A stretch of DNA of 64,000 nucleotides from Anaerolineales bacterium (GCA_030834895.1 JAUQXA010000058.1:1-64000), one strand, 5' to 3'; positions 7,147-16,113 are shown, numbered from the stretch's first letter. Numbers and translations: made by a program. Notes: generated by a model from the letters alone, not told the origin.

Positions 7147-8073
7147 TTACATCATAGCTTCTTTAACTTTTTTGCATATTTGAACAATCTCTTGTTCTAC
7201 TCTTGAGGAAGTTAAACTTGTCAGAGGCTTATTGGGATCGTTGACTGATTGAAATTTGGCAATATATGTTTCTTCATACAAACTTGGCTTTATTGCCACC
7301 CAAAAAATTTTCACTCCCTTTTTCTTTGCCCCCCTGAATATAACAGGTAGCTCAGTTTTATTTATAAAGTCTGATGCCAAAAAATCCGGCGTTACCAAAA
7401 GAATCGCGACCTTGGCAGTTGACAAAGCTTTCATTATCTCATCTTTCCAAATCGCCCCGCTTTTTATTTTCGTATCATCCCAAATGCGTATTTGCTTACT
7501 ATTTACTAGAACCTTTAAGTGAGTAGTAAATTTGATTAACCACTTGCGATCCTTGTGGCTATAACTTATAAATATATTTTTGTTGCTTGTTGTGTTTTTT
7601 TTCTTGTCAACATCGGATGACGCAGACTCGTCTTTGCTTTTCTTTCGCCTGTCAGTCAACTTCGATTGTCGCCTTTGTGTTTTATTAACAGCATCCCAAA
7701 CACTCTTTACGAACATAGCCTTTCTATTTACGAAGTGGCTTTTTTCAAAAAAACCCACAGCATCAAAACTTTTATAAGCGCGGTGATATCTATCATCTCG
7801 AGGATAGCCTGTAACAATTATGGACGAAATCTTGCGTTCTTTTGCTAATTGGGCTAATTGCCAACCTGCCCATTCATTGTCGTTGAGGCTGGTATTATCA
7901 AGTTTTAAGTCCAAAATCAAGGCCAATGGATTGGCAGACTGCAAAATTTTAATTGCTCCTATATAATTTTTGGACGACAAACACGTAAAACCAGCATCCT
8001 GAAGAAGCTGTTTTATTATAGCAACCCATTCTGGATCGTCATCTATAACGACTACAAGATTTTTTGCAGACAC
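7147..8073 (-). CDS. Receiver-TIR fusion protein
   Basis: 308 aa, two domains. Residues 1 to about 125 are a response-regulator receiver: acidic pocket Asp11-Asp13, phosphoacceptor Asp55 in LILDLKLD, the switch Thr in IIVTGY and Lys111. A charged linker (about 126-165, many Lys and Ser) leads to a TIR domain from about 166: FISYSHKD at 168-175, IWDD near 200, and Glu241 in the DFINKTEL segment at the position of the catalytic Glu of NAD-cleaving bacterial TIR domains. No DNA-binding domain is present. The inferred role is a TIR effector, perhaps an NADase, controlled by phosphorylation from the neighbouring kinase. Last gene of the island operon. Confidence 0.85.
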   Translation of the reverse strand: MSAKNLVVVIDDDPEWVAIIKQLLQDAGFTCLSSKNYIGAIKILQSANPLALILDLKLDNTSLNDNEWAGWQLAQLAKERKISSIIVTGYPRDDRYHRAYKSFDAVGFFEKSHFVNRKAMFVKSVWDAVNKTQRRQSKLTDRRKKSKDESASSDVDKKKNTTSNKNIFISYSHKDRKWLIKFTTHLKVLVNSKQIRIWDDTKIKSGAIWKDEIMKALSTAKVAILLVTPDFLASDFINKTELPVIFRGAKKKGVKIFWVAIKPSLYEETYIAKFQSVNDPNKPLTSLTSSRVEQEIVQICKKVKEAMM

Positions 8074-8156
8074 AATTCAACTCATCATGACTTGGAAATA
8101 CATTGGCAATAACATATAAGAGAGATTATGTATTAAGACATATCAGCGCACCATAT

Positions 8157-8567
8157 TTACGCCGACTTGCTCATTACAGCGCTTTCGACCATTTCCTTGA
8201 ATTCCTTTGAGTCAAATTTTTGTTTTGGAATGGCATCTAAAACTTTATAGTATCTAAAATATTTCCGTGTTCTCTCTTGATTTGAGCCCAAGAGATAAGC
8301 GCTTAAAATTATGATCCGTTTGCCGGGGAGGAGTGACAACCCTTCCAGGGCATTGAGAAATCGTTCTCCCTGTGCATCTTGTGAATCATCAGGAACCAGA
8401 CTGATATCTAAAATTGCCGCGTCAAACTTCTTTCGGCTGGAGAGCTTTACGGCCTCCTTGAGGTCGTGAGCGCTGAATACGACAAATCCCTCTAGGGAAT
8501 TTCTAACAATATCTATCCACTCAGGATCATCTTCCACATGAAGTATTTTTTTGGGACGAGGTGCCAT
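8157..8567 (-). CDS. Single-domain response regulator
   Basis: 136 aa, a stand-alone receiver: HVEDDPEW with Asp13 and Asp14, phosphoacceptor Asp54 in AILDISL, and a conserved Lys in AIPKQKF. It has no output domain, so it may act as a phosphorelay intermediate or by protein contact. It shares the unusual DPEW/HPEW motif after the acidic pocket with the receivers at 7147-8073 and 8570-9034, which suggests the three arose by duplication. It lies 2 nt after the preceding receiver gene. Confidence 0.88.
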   Translation of the reverse strand: MAPRPKKILHVEDDPEWIDIVRNSLEGFVVFSAHDLKEAVKLSSRKKFDAAILDISLVPDDSQDAQGERFLNALEGLSLLPGKRIIILSAYLLGSNQERTRKYFRYYKVLDAIPKQKFDSKEFKEMVESAVMSKSA

Positions 8568-8569
8568 TT

Positions 8570-9034
8570 TTAATCCTCCAAATCCAACATGGTTGCAAGC
8601 TGTTTCTCAATCTCTCTCTGTGTTTTTCGAGTCGGGACAATTTTGCTGTGCCCATTAATATATTCGGCTTCCACGAGCTCCTCTGCTACTAATTTTAAAA
8701 GACCGGCACGGTCATAAGGTTTTCGAGCGCAGTCATAAACTCCCGCCTTAAATAGTAACCTTACAGTTTCGTTTTCTTGGATGACCGGGAAAATGACAAC
8801 AAATTGCCACTGCTTAAATAAAGGCTTGAGGACATCCAGGTTTGTGGTCACTAACTCCAGTCCTATAAATATGAGATCGAAACCGTTTGTCTTTCCAACT
8901 TCCTTTTGCAAAGACAGTAGATCATTGTGCTTAGATAACTTGACAATGTCATAGTCTTTCTCTAAAACTTCTTTGGCAAAATCGAGCCATTCGGGATGTT
9001 GGTCGATCAACAGTATTTTTTTTCTTTTATTCAT
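8570..9034 (-). CDS. Degenerate receiver-domain protein
   Basis: 154 aa from ATG 9034 (MNKRKKILLIDQHPEW). The fold pattern is that of a receiver, but the second acidic-pocket residue is Gln12 (IDQHPEW) and the phosphoacceptor position holds Gly58 (LIFIGLEL instead of LIFLDLEL), so it should not accept phosphate. A Lys remains in CARKPYD. The C-terminal 30 residues are charged and helical. The frame is open further upstream into the kinase gene, but that extension has no family match. Probably a binding partner or decoy of the kinase or of the other receivers. Confidence 0.75.
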   Translation of the reverse strand: MNKRKKILLIDQHPEWLDFAKEVLEKDYDIVKLSKHNDLLSLQKEVGKTNGFDLIFIGLELVTTNLDVLKPLFKQWQFVVIFPVIQENETVRLLFKAGVYDCARKPYDRAGLLKLVAEELVEAEYINGHSKIVPTRKTQREIEKQLATMLDLED

Positions 9035-9050
9035 ATTCTGCCTCACAATT

Positions 9051-12000
9051 CTAGGCTGTCGGGAATCGTACCACAAAAGTAGTTTTCTTATCATCACTCT
9101 CGAGCAGGAACACGTCACCACCTTGCTGTTGCATTGTTGCCCGTGTCCCCCATAGCCCCAAGCCATAGCTCTGATCATCCTCGGATTTTTGACCTTTGGC
9201 TGAAAATACTCTAAAAATGCTCTCCCAATTTTCAGAAGGAATTGCTGGTCCGTGATTTGTAAAATGTATTTCTACGACTCCATCTTTGCTGCGTCGGGCA
9301 ACAATCTCAACCTTTTCGGAATGACCATTTTTACGAACCATTCCTTTAATTGTGTATTTAATTGCATTGTTTAGTAATTCTGCCAAATAGCTTTGAACCT
9401 TTGTGACTTGTACATTTACTTTTGGAAGACCAGCCTCAAACCTTGTAGATATTTTGATGTTTTTGGGGGTTGCACATTGCCCAATTGCTACTCTAACCAT
9501 TTCTTCCACTGTTATTTCGACTTTTGGCTCCATTCCAAATGGCTTGAACAGATCATCAGTTGCCTTGATCATTTCCTCCACGTTTCGGAGGATGATTTGT
9601 ATATCTTTCCTTTGGGATTCGTTGATATTTGATGCATCTTGTAGGTGTTCTCTTGTAAGGAATCTAATTTTACCCGCCGCGTTCCCAACCTTGTGCGCCA
9701 CCTCTGCTGTTACCAACCCCAGGCTTTCGTTGACTTGGTCTACCAGCTTCTTTTCTTCAAGATTCCGCATTATCAATTTCTGCCGAACAAGTATGGCAAT
9801 TTGATTTCCGAGGAGTTCAATTAACTGGCGATTATATAAACTGATTGCGTTGGGCTCGGGATCTTCAACATTTAAAACACCAATTAGTGTATTTCCAATG
9901 AGCATTGGGGATGCGAATTCTGATCGGGTATCAGACATGTAATCTACATAATCTGGTGAGGTCTTGACATCTGGGGCATATATTGGGCGCTTTTCCTTGG
10001 CGGCTTTGCCTGTTATACCCATTTCAAGGGAAATGTGCTGATAATTTGAATTGACAACATTACCTGCTTTTGCCCAGATGATTAATTCTCCTCGTTGAGA
10101 GTCGTACAGTTGAATGGTTCCATTCTTCGCATCAACACGTTGCAAAAGGCCGTTAAGAATATCTTGTAAAAATTCGTGTAAATCGGAATGTAATTCCGCT
10201 GAATTAATTATATTAAGAATAGTTTCCAATTGTTGATTGGCAACCTTGAGCTTTTGATTCACATCGTAGTACAGATTGGCATTGTCCAGAGCAATTGCGG
10301 CTTGACTGGCCATGGAAGAGAAGACCTGCAAATCTTGTATATCGTAGGCATTCTCTTTTTCCAAATCATAAACTGCAAGCACGCCGAGCACCCTGTTGCC
10401 TACCATCATGGGGACTCCCAACCAGGACGGCTGGATAAGCCCAACAAATTCTTCATGCCCAGGTTGTTTATACCATTCCTCCGCCGCTTTCTTTGTTTTA
10501 TGCAAGATTGGCTTCCGAGTGAGAATGATTTCTTCGGTCTTGCCGCGTTGTTGCATGTTGGCTTTGCGAGTTGAGTATTGAACCCGCTTTCCGTTCTTGG
10601 TAGCCACTGGAAAGCGAATCTCTTTGGTTTCTTCGTCATACAAGGCGACGTACATGTCTTTTGCGCCAGTTAATTGCTGTGCCTGTTTGCGGATGGACTC
10701 CAAAATCTCTTCCTCTTTGAGATGTATTCTGGAAGTAAGCTCCCGTCCAATATCATTCAAAGATGCTAATGATTTAACACGGTGTTCAAGTTGCTGGTTA
10801 GAAGTTCCAAGTTGCCTATTTGCTTCTCCAAGTTTCTGGTTGACATCGTAGTACAGGTTGGCATTGTCCAGGGCAATTGCTGCTTGGCTGGCCATGGAAG
10901 AGAAGACCTGCAAATCTTGTTCATCGTAAGCATTCTCTTTTTCCAAATCATAAACTGCAAGCACGCCGAGCACTCTCTTGCCTACCATCATGGGGACTCC
11001 GAGCCAGGATGGATTAATAAGCCCAACAAATTCTTCATGCCCAGGCTGTTTGTACCATCCCTCCGCCTCTTTCTTTGTTTTATGCAAGATTGGCTTCCGA
11101 GTGAGAATGATTTCTTCGGTCTTGCCGCGTTGTTGCATGTTGGCTTCGCGAGTTCGGTATTGAACCCGCTTCCCTTTCTGAGTTGCCAATGGGAAACGGA
11201 TCTTCCCAGTTTCTTCATCGTATAGCGCAATATACATGTCTTTTGCGCCAGTTAATCTCTCTGCCTGCTTACGAATGGATTCGAAAATCTTTTCCTCTTT
11301 GAGATGTATTCTGGAAGTAAGCTCCCGTCCAATATCATTCAAAGATGCTAATGATTTAACATGATGTTCAAGTTGTTGATTTTTCAGCCCAAGTTGCTCC
11401 AACAAACGCGCATTCTGTACCACTATTGCAGCCTGCCCAGCCATGGCCTCGAGGAGGCGTTTATGATCTTCCGTAAAACTATTCTCTGTTGGACTTTCTA
11501 CATTGATTGTTCCTATCACTTTATCTTGATAAATAATTGGGACGGTTAATTCGGAACGTGTATCTTTATACCAGGGCTTATAGTTTTTGTCTTTGCGGAC
11601 ATCGCCCGATAAATGGGATTTCTTTCTACGAACAACCATTTTGCTGAAACTGTTCTCGCTGTTCTTATCCAGTGGAATGTTGGGAGGTTGTTTTTCGCGT
11701 TGTTCCTTGTTTGCGCGTCCGCCAAACTCCAGTTCTGTTCCGTCCTTGCTGACGAGCCATACGCCGCCATACTTCGCGCCTGTTAGCCCAATGGCTCTCT
11801 CGGCAATCAGATTAAGGACGGCATTCAAATCCCCTTGATGCATTTGTTCTGTAATATCCTGCAACGCATGAATGTCGCTCAGCCGGTCATCCAATTGCTG
11901 CGCGATCTGCAAAGCCGTTGCCGCCTGGTCCGCAATTGCCTGCGCGAATTCTGCTTCTTCGCTGGTGAAGCGTCGTTTTTCTCCAACAGCATCAATTCCG

Positions 12001-13919
12001 ATTGTGCCAACAACTTCGTCATCAATAATAATTGGTACGATCATTAATGAGAGCGTCTTGCGCTCCGCCATGTCACCTTTCATCTGATCCATGATGGGAT
12101 CATTTGGAACGTCATCAATGATCAGAGGTAGTTTGGTCTTAAGAATCTTGTCAATCTGTGGGTTATTCTTTAATGGGATTCTGCGTCCCATGGCAGGAAC
12201 ACAACCTGGTTCCAGATATTCAACCTGAACAACTGCATATTCGCCTGCTTCGTCGAACAAGGCAACGGCAGATTGTTTTACTTCCATTACTTTGGCTAGG
12301 CCGTCAACTGCGAGTTGTAAAATTGTTTTTACGTCAGTGACGGAACTTATTGCTGCGGATACCTTTCTCACCAACTCCAAGCGCTTCGATCTCTGTAGAC
12401 TCTTCCAATAAAGCCTGGAGTTATGAATTGCTATGGCAGCTTGGGCTGCAAATAATTCAATTAAGTTTTTCTGCTGAGAGGAAAAGACCTGGGGTGTTCG
12501 GTAATTGGCAAATAGTACGCCCATTACCTCCTCGCCGACTACTAAAGGGATCGCGGCTGCCGATTTAACTTTTTCTCGCTCTGCAAAACGCAAAGCAGGC
12601 AAACCATTCCGTTTCTCAATGAAAGGCGTAATTAAGCTTGCCCTTACCTGGGAATCCAAAATATACTTTGTCTGCTTGTTTTTAACGATTGATAAGATGA
12701 TATCGTCTTGTTGAATTTTTTCCTTTTTTACTTGAGGTTCATATCTCTTACCTGATTGAACAGGCGGTAAATCAAAATCACCCTCGTTCTGATTATATTG
12801 ATATAAATCAACCAGATCTGCGCCTAAGACCAACTGGGCATCCTCGGCTATTTGTTTTAGGACCTTATTAAGATTGTTTGGATCGGGTGATATTGAGACT
12901 AGCTGAGGTGCTACCTTGTGTAGCTTTGATAATGCATTTACTTGTGAATTAAGCCGTTGATAAAGTCTTGCATTGTTTACAGCATAGGAAGCCTGATGGG
13001 CAAAAAGCCGAATGGTGTTTTTCTCCTGCTTTGTGAAATTGTGTGGGGTCCTAAAGTTTACGTAGAGCACACCTAGAATATCATTGCCTACTTTCAAAGC
13101 AATTCCCATGAAAGCCCGAATCTTTTCCCTCTTAATAAAGGGGCTTGTTTTTAGCATCTTTGGCTCGTCTACTTCGATATTTGTCAATACAATCTCGCCT
13201 TCTTGTTTTACGTAAGAGGCCATGCCTCCCTTAGATCTGGGTTTTTCTGAAATCTTCTTTTTTTTCTGAAGCCCGTAGGACGCGATATTTTCAACATCAT
13301 AAAACTCACCATGTTCTGCATCAAAAGGATAGACAACCGCGCAATCTGCATTGGTAATTTCACAAGCACCCTGTACAATTTCTTTAAGTATGCTCTTGTG
13401 GCTTTCTGACATCGATTGCAATTTTGCATCAATTTCAAGTATCTTTTGCAGAACGCCCTTTTGCCTGCCCGTTTCAAGGGTTAATGCTATTTGTTTGGCG
13501 AAGTCCGGCAGTATATGTCTCAGTTCTGAAATGGAGCGCTCTGTATATGAATATACGCTGATCGCTCCAATAGAGGAGCCATCCACTTCAACTGGAACGC
13601 ATATGGCAGACTTCCAGTTCATTTCCCGCGCTTGTTCCTTGTAATACCAGCGGTGGCTGGCGTTAATGTCCCTTACCACCTGAATTTTCTTGGTTTTAAA
13701 TGCGTCCCCTGTAACACTTGGCTTATTTAAATCCAAAGACGCTGTTTGAATATAGTTCTCTGGCAGGCCTACAGCCGCAACGATTTTCAAGACTTTTTTA
13801 TTCTTGTCAGGCGCCCAAATGCTGACGGGTAGACTGGTCACGTGGTGAATTGTGTTGGCAATCGACTGAAAGACGTCAGACTTTTTGCCGGTTATTTGGC
13901 TGACTGATTTCTTTGACAT
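9051..13919 (-). CDS. Multi-GAF sensor histidine kinase
   Basis: A very long (1622 aa) soluble kinase with no membrane segments. About eight GAF domains in series are followed by a dimerisation/phosphoacceptor helix with AEVAHKVGN (His1409), the N-box LLNNAIKYT near 1516, and the ATP-lid glycines YGLGLWG near 1586. Two adjacent GAF modules (about residues 848-1041 and 1042-1235) are nearly identical. The start MSKKSVSQITG follows the upstream AlaRS-like stop by one nucleotide (TAAAATG), so the two are translationally coupled. GAF domains usually sense small ligands or redox state; the ligand is unknown. It probably phosphorylates the receivers encoded downstream. Confidence 0.9.
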   Translation of the reverse strand: MSKKSVSQITGKKSDVFQSIANTIHHVTSLPVSIWAPDKNKKVLKIVAAVGLPENYIQTASLDLNKPSVTGDAFKTKKIQVVRDINASHRWYYKEQAREMNWKSAICVPVEVDGSSIGAISVYSYTERSISELRHILPDFAKQIALTLETGRQKGVLQKILEIDAKLQSMSESHKSILKEIVQGACEITNADCAVVYPFDAEHGEFYDVENIASYGLQKKKKISEKPRSKGGMASYVKQEGEIVLTNIEVDEPKMLKTSPFIKREKIRAFMGIALKVGNDILGVLYVNFRTPHNFTKQEKNTIRLFAHQASYAVNNARLYQRLNSQVNALSKLHKVAPQLVSISPDPNNLNKVLKQIAEDAQLVLGADLVDLYQYNQNEGDFDLPPVQSGKRYEPQVKKEKIQQDDIILSIVKNKQTKYILDSQVRASLITPFIEKRNGLPALRFAEREKVKSAAAIPLVVGEEVMGVLFANYRTPQVFSSQQKNLIELFAAQAAIAIHNSRLYWKSLQRSKRLELVRKVSAAISSVTDVKTILQLAVDGLAKVMEVKQSAVALFDEAGEYAVVQVEYLEPGCVPAMGRRIPLKNNPQIDKILKTKLPLIIDDVPNDPIMDQMKGDMAERKTLSLMIVPIIIDDEVVGTIGIDAVGEKRRFTSEEAEFAQAIADQAATALQIAQQLDDRLSDIHALQDITEQMHQGDLNAVLNLIAERAIGLTGAKYGGVWLVSKDGTELEFGGRANKEQREKQPPNIPLDKNSENSFSKMVVRRKKSHLSGDVRKDKNYKPWYKDTRSELTVPIIYQDKVIGTINVESPTENSFTEDHKRLLEAMAGQAAIVVQNARLLEQLGLKNQQLEHHVKSLASLNDIGRELTSRIHLKEEKIFESIRKQAERLTGAKDMYIALYDEETGKIRFPLATQKGKRVQYRTREANMQQRGKTEEIILTRKPILHKTKKEAEGWYKQPGHEEFVGLINPSWLGVPMMVGKRVLGVLAVYDLEKENAYDEQDLQVFSSMASQAAIALDNANLYYDVNQKLGEANRQLGTSNQQLEHRVKSLASLNDIGRELTSRIHLKEEEILESIRKQAQQLTGAKDMYVALYDEETKEIRFPVATKNGKRVQYSTRKANMQQRGKTEEIILTRKPILHKTKKAAEEWYKQPGHEEFVGLIQPSWLGVPMMVGNRVLGVLAVYDLEKENAYDIQDLQVFSSMASQAAIALDNANLYYDVNQKLKVANQQLETILNIINSAELHSDLHEFLQDILNGLLQRVDAKNGTIQLYDSQRGELIIWAKAGNVVNSNYQHISLEMGITGKAAKEKRPIYAPDVKTSPDYVDYMSDTRSEFASPMLIGNTLIGVLNVEDPEPNAISLYNRQLIELLGNQIAILVRQKLIMRNLEEKKLVDQVNESLGLVTAEVAHKVGNAAGKIRFLTREHLQDASNINESQRKDIQIILRNVEEMIKATDDLFKPFGMEPKVEITVEEMVRVAIGQCATPKNIKISTRFEAGLPKVNVQVTKVQSYLAELLNNAIKYTIKGMVRKNGHSEKVEIVARRSKDGVVEIHFTNHGPAIPSENWESIFRVFSAKGQKSEDDQSYGLGLWGTRATMQQQGGDVFLLESDDKKTTFVVRFPTA
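10213..11376 (-). repeat. 582-bp tandem duplication of a GAF module
   Basis: The segments near 10213-10794 and 10795-11376 are nearly identical at DNA level. For example, the stretch encoding DNANLYYDVNQKL recurs at an offset of exactly 582 bp (194 codons), and both encode MQQRGKTEEIILTRKPILHK. The period keeps the reading frame. The boundaries are approximate. The high identity points to a recent duplication. Confidence 0.85.
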
Positions 13920-13920
13920 T

Positions 13921-15258
13921 TTATCTATCTCCCAATGCTGAAATTTCTTTTGCCTCGATGCTTTTATATTCATCTTCCTCAAAGGACAACCCAAGTTTAT
14001 TCAATATCATGGCAACTAATAACGATGGCATCCCCCATTGTTTTTCCAAACATGCAATTTGAAGACCGGAGAGGGTTTTTCCATTATTTTCTATTAACAA
14101 TTGAGTGAGCTTGAGTTCTCCGCGTTTAATCGTTTTAGAAAAGCGCTCATATTCTGGTAAAAAGAAGGAAATAACTTTTTCTTTGGTCTTTTCCTTTTGT
14201 GCGTTTTCGGGGATCGTTAGTGAAATACAGTTCAGCATTTCCGAAAGAATTATTTTAGGGTCAATTCCTAAAACGATTAACCTTGTGGCAACCCGACGTA
14301 TAAGCATCTTAATAATACGGGCACGACCGTCCTTTCCTGGCGGCGGCGCACCGTCTGCTATCAAGAAATACAATCCTCTCAAATGGTCGGCAATTACTCG
14401 TTCATGAATACTTGATGCTTCCAGCGAAACTGTTTTTGGCGCAAACTGGCGTATTGTTGTAATAAGCGGGTTAATCGAATCGATTTCAAACACAGATTGC
14501 AATCCTTGGTTGATCATTGCGATCCGTTCGGTGCCTATAACAGTTTCTGTAAATGGATTTCCTAGCGGCTGAAGGGATTTGCCGTTTTCCTTAATCTCGG
14601 TATTAATAAAAAGGGAATTGGAAAATTCGACAAAACGCCCACACTTACATCCCGGTATGCAATTGGTGTTGCACTTTTTATCAATGCCTCGGTCATAGAA
14701 CAATTCTGTATTTGGTCCGCACTTTCGCAAGTCGCCAATGTCACTTATTCCCCTTCCTTGTATCCAGTAATTGTTCTCGGTTCCCAGTCCTACTATATGA
14801 TCACTAGGGATATCTGTTTCGAGCCATGCCTTTTGCGTCACTGTATCTTCAGGTAAGTATTCGTCTGCGACTTTTCCGCCGCTGAAATATGTGGACCATA
14901 TATTTTCTTTATCCAATCCTAATATGGAAGTAGCCAGAGCCCACATTCTTTTAACGGTCCCAGATTTACCATCGGGGCCAAAAACAAACGCCCCCGGCAT
15001 TTCGAACAGACTTAAATGTACATCATCTGTCCCCACTTTTTCCAGATCAAAATGTCGAAAACACTCCTGAACAAGAACATATCGATTTCCTTCCCTTTTT
15101 GTCGATTTTGCCAATGAATTTTCTACTTGGACTAGTCCCGCGCTCATCACAAACGACATGGGAATAGAGGGGTCGATCATTGGTGCCCTGGGCAATGATT
15201 GATATCCCATGTCTTCGAAGTACTCTGTAAATAACCGTCTAATTTCAACAGAATTCAT
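13921..15258 (-). CDS. Alanyl-tRNA synthetase-like protein, catalytic core only
   Basis: 445 aa, homologous to the class II aminoacylation core plus part of the tRNA-recognition region of AlaRS, but lacking the editing and C-Ala domains (normal AlaRS is about 870 aa). Visible: the N-terminal MNSVEIRRLFTEYF, the motif 2 region VQECFRHFDLEKVG and LFEMPGAFVFG, WIQGRG..CGPNTELFYD, RFVEFSNSLF, motif 3 in GTERIAM, and RVIADHLRGLYFLIADGAPPP. A Cys cluster (CNTNCIPGCKCG, 196-207) could bind zinc. The frame is open to 15438, but the extension overlaps a SPASM fragment on the other strand, so ATG 15258 is preferred. First gene of the island operon; probably a sensor or specialised activating enzyme, not the housekeeping AlaRS. 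Confidence 0.85.
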   Translation of the reverse strand: MNSVEIRRLFTEYFEDMGYQSLPRAPMIDPSIPMSFVMSAGLVQVENSLAKSTKREGNRYVLVQECFRHFDLEKVGTDDVHLSLFEMPGAFVFGPDGKSGTVKRMWALATSILGLDKENIWSTYFSGGKVADEYLPEDTVTQKAWLETDIPSDHIVGLGTENNYWIQGRGISDIGDLRKCGPNTELFYDRGIDKKCNTNCIPGCKCGRFVEFSNSLFINTEIKENGKSLQPLGNPFTETVIGTERIAMINQGLQSVFEIDSINPLITTIRQFAPKTVSLEASSIHERVIADHLRGLYFLIADGAPPPGKDGRARIIKMLIRRVATRLIVLGIDPKIILSEMLNCISLTIPENAQKEKTKEKVISFFLPEYERFSKTIKRGELKLTQLLIENNGKTLSGLQIACLEKQWGMPSLLVAMILNKLGLSFEEDEYKSIEAKEISALGDR

Positions 15259-15320
15259 TTGGTGCCCCGCAGTAAAGACGTATTTTTTTTCTGCTTTAAG
15301 TTTAGTACCAAACCCCCGTT

Positions 15321-15647
15321 TTGGCAACAGTTTTTGCTGATTGCCAGATGCAGATTCGGCAACCCGTGACGGACATCCGCGTTGACGACCCCTTGGCTGT
15401 ACTCCGTGCTGACCAAACCGGGGTTCAGAATATTTCAATTGAAGAAAAAGAGGGCTGTAAAACCTGTGAATGGAAATACTGGTGCGCGGGCGGATGTCCG
15501 CTTGAAACCTATCGCGTTACAGGAAGATACGATGTCAAATCACCAAATTGCAACATCTACAAAGCGCTTTTTCCCGAAGCATTGCGTCTGGAAGGACTTC
15601 GCCTTCTGAAATATGCTGATGATCCCGAAGTGGCAATGAAGATTTAA
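15321..15647 (+). pseudogene. Truncated radical SAM protein: C-terminal SPASM fragment
   Basis: About 108 codons ending at 15647 encode only the C-terminal part of a SPASM-type radical SAM maturase: CKTCEWKYWCAGGCPLE carries the auxiliary-cluster Cys pattern (CxxCxxxxxCxxxC), with a further Cys in SPNCNIYK. The radical SAM core that should precede it is absent; instead the AT-rich island begins about 60 nt upstream on the opposite strand. This is best read as the surviving 3' end of a gene cut by arrival of the island or by a deletion. Confidence 0.7.
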
Positions 15648-15663
15648 AAGTGAATTTGAATCA

Positions 15664-15691
15664 AAAACAGGCAATTTTTGCTGCCTGTTTT
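15664..15691. terminator. Bidirectional terminator hairpin
   Basis: Perfect 10-bp arms AAAACAGGCA (15664-15673) and TGCCTGTTTT (15682-15691) with an 8-nt loop. A-tract and T-tract ends allow it to terminate both the SPASM remnant on the plus strand and the regulator operon converging from the minus strand. Confidence 0.75.
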
Positions 15692-15724
15692 CGACTCCGC
15701 AAGAATTTGTCTTGACTATGAAAG

Positions 15725-16084
15725 CTATTTTTTCCTGTAACGCGCGGTCAGGTCACGCAATTGGGAGAATGAGATGGGCTTTACCAGCACCAAATCGGCC
15801 TTCTTCTCGTAATATTCACCCAACAGAGCATCCGCTGTTGCCAGGATGACACGTGTCTTTACGAGGCGCTCGTCGGCGCGGATCTGCTCGAGAAGCTTTC
15901 CGCCTTCCACATTTGGCAGGTGCATGTCCAGGATCACAATCTCCGGGTTGGTTTCCTTCAGCCGTTGTTGGGCGACTGCGCCGTCACGGATTGTCTCAAC
16001 CCGGTAGCCTGCCGCCTTCAGCGCATCTGTGAAGATGCTGGAGAGGTCCTGATCGTCTTCAATGACAAGGGCAATATTTTCCAT
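15725..16084 (-). CDS. Single-domain response regulator
   Basis: 119 aa, CheY-like receiver: IEDDQDL (Asp10, Asp11), phosphoacceptor Asp53 in VILDMHLP, the switch Thr in ILATADAL and Lys in LVKPISF. No output domain. It is encoded 29 nt downstream of the membrane histidine kinase, so the two form a likely cognate pair at the end of the diterpenoid operon. Confidence 0.92.
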   Translation of the reverse strand: MENIALVIEDDQDLSSIFTDALKAAGYRVETIRDGAVAQQRLKETNPEIVILDMHLPNVEGGKLLEQIRADERLVKTRVILATADALLGEYYEKKADLVLVKPISFSQLRDLTARYRKK

Positions 16085-16113
16085 GGTCTGTTTCCTTATA
16101 GAATAAATGACTT

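Noticed and set aside
9051..13919. Assigning the giant kinase as a phytochrome
   Set aside because: GAF domains are numerous but no PAS-GAF-PHY order or chromophore Cys motif was seen.
13921..15438. N-terminal 60-residue extension of the AlaRS-like protein
   Set aside because: It overlaps the SPASM fragment on the opposite strand and has no AlaRS similarity; MNSVEIRRLF at 15258 matches the usual AlaRS N-terminus.
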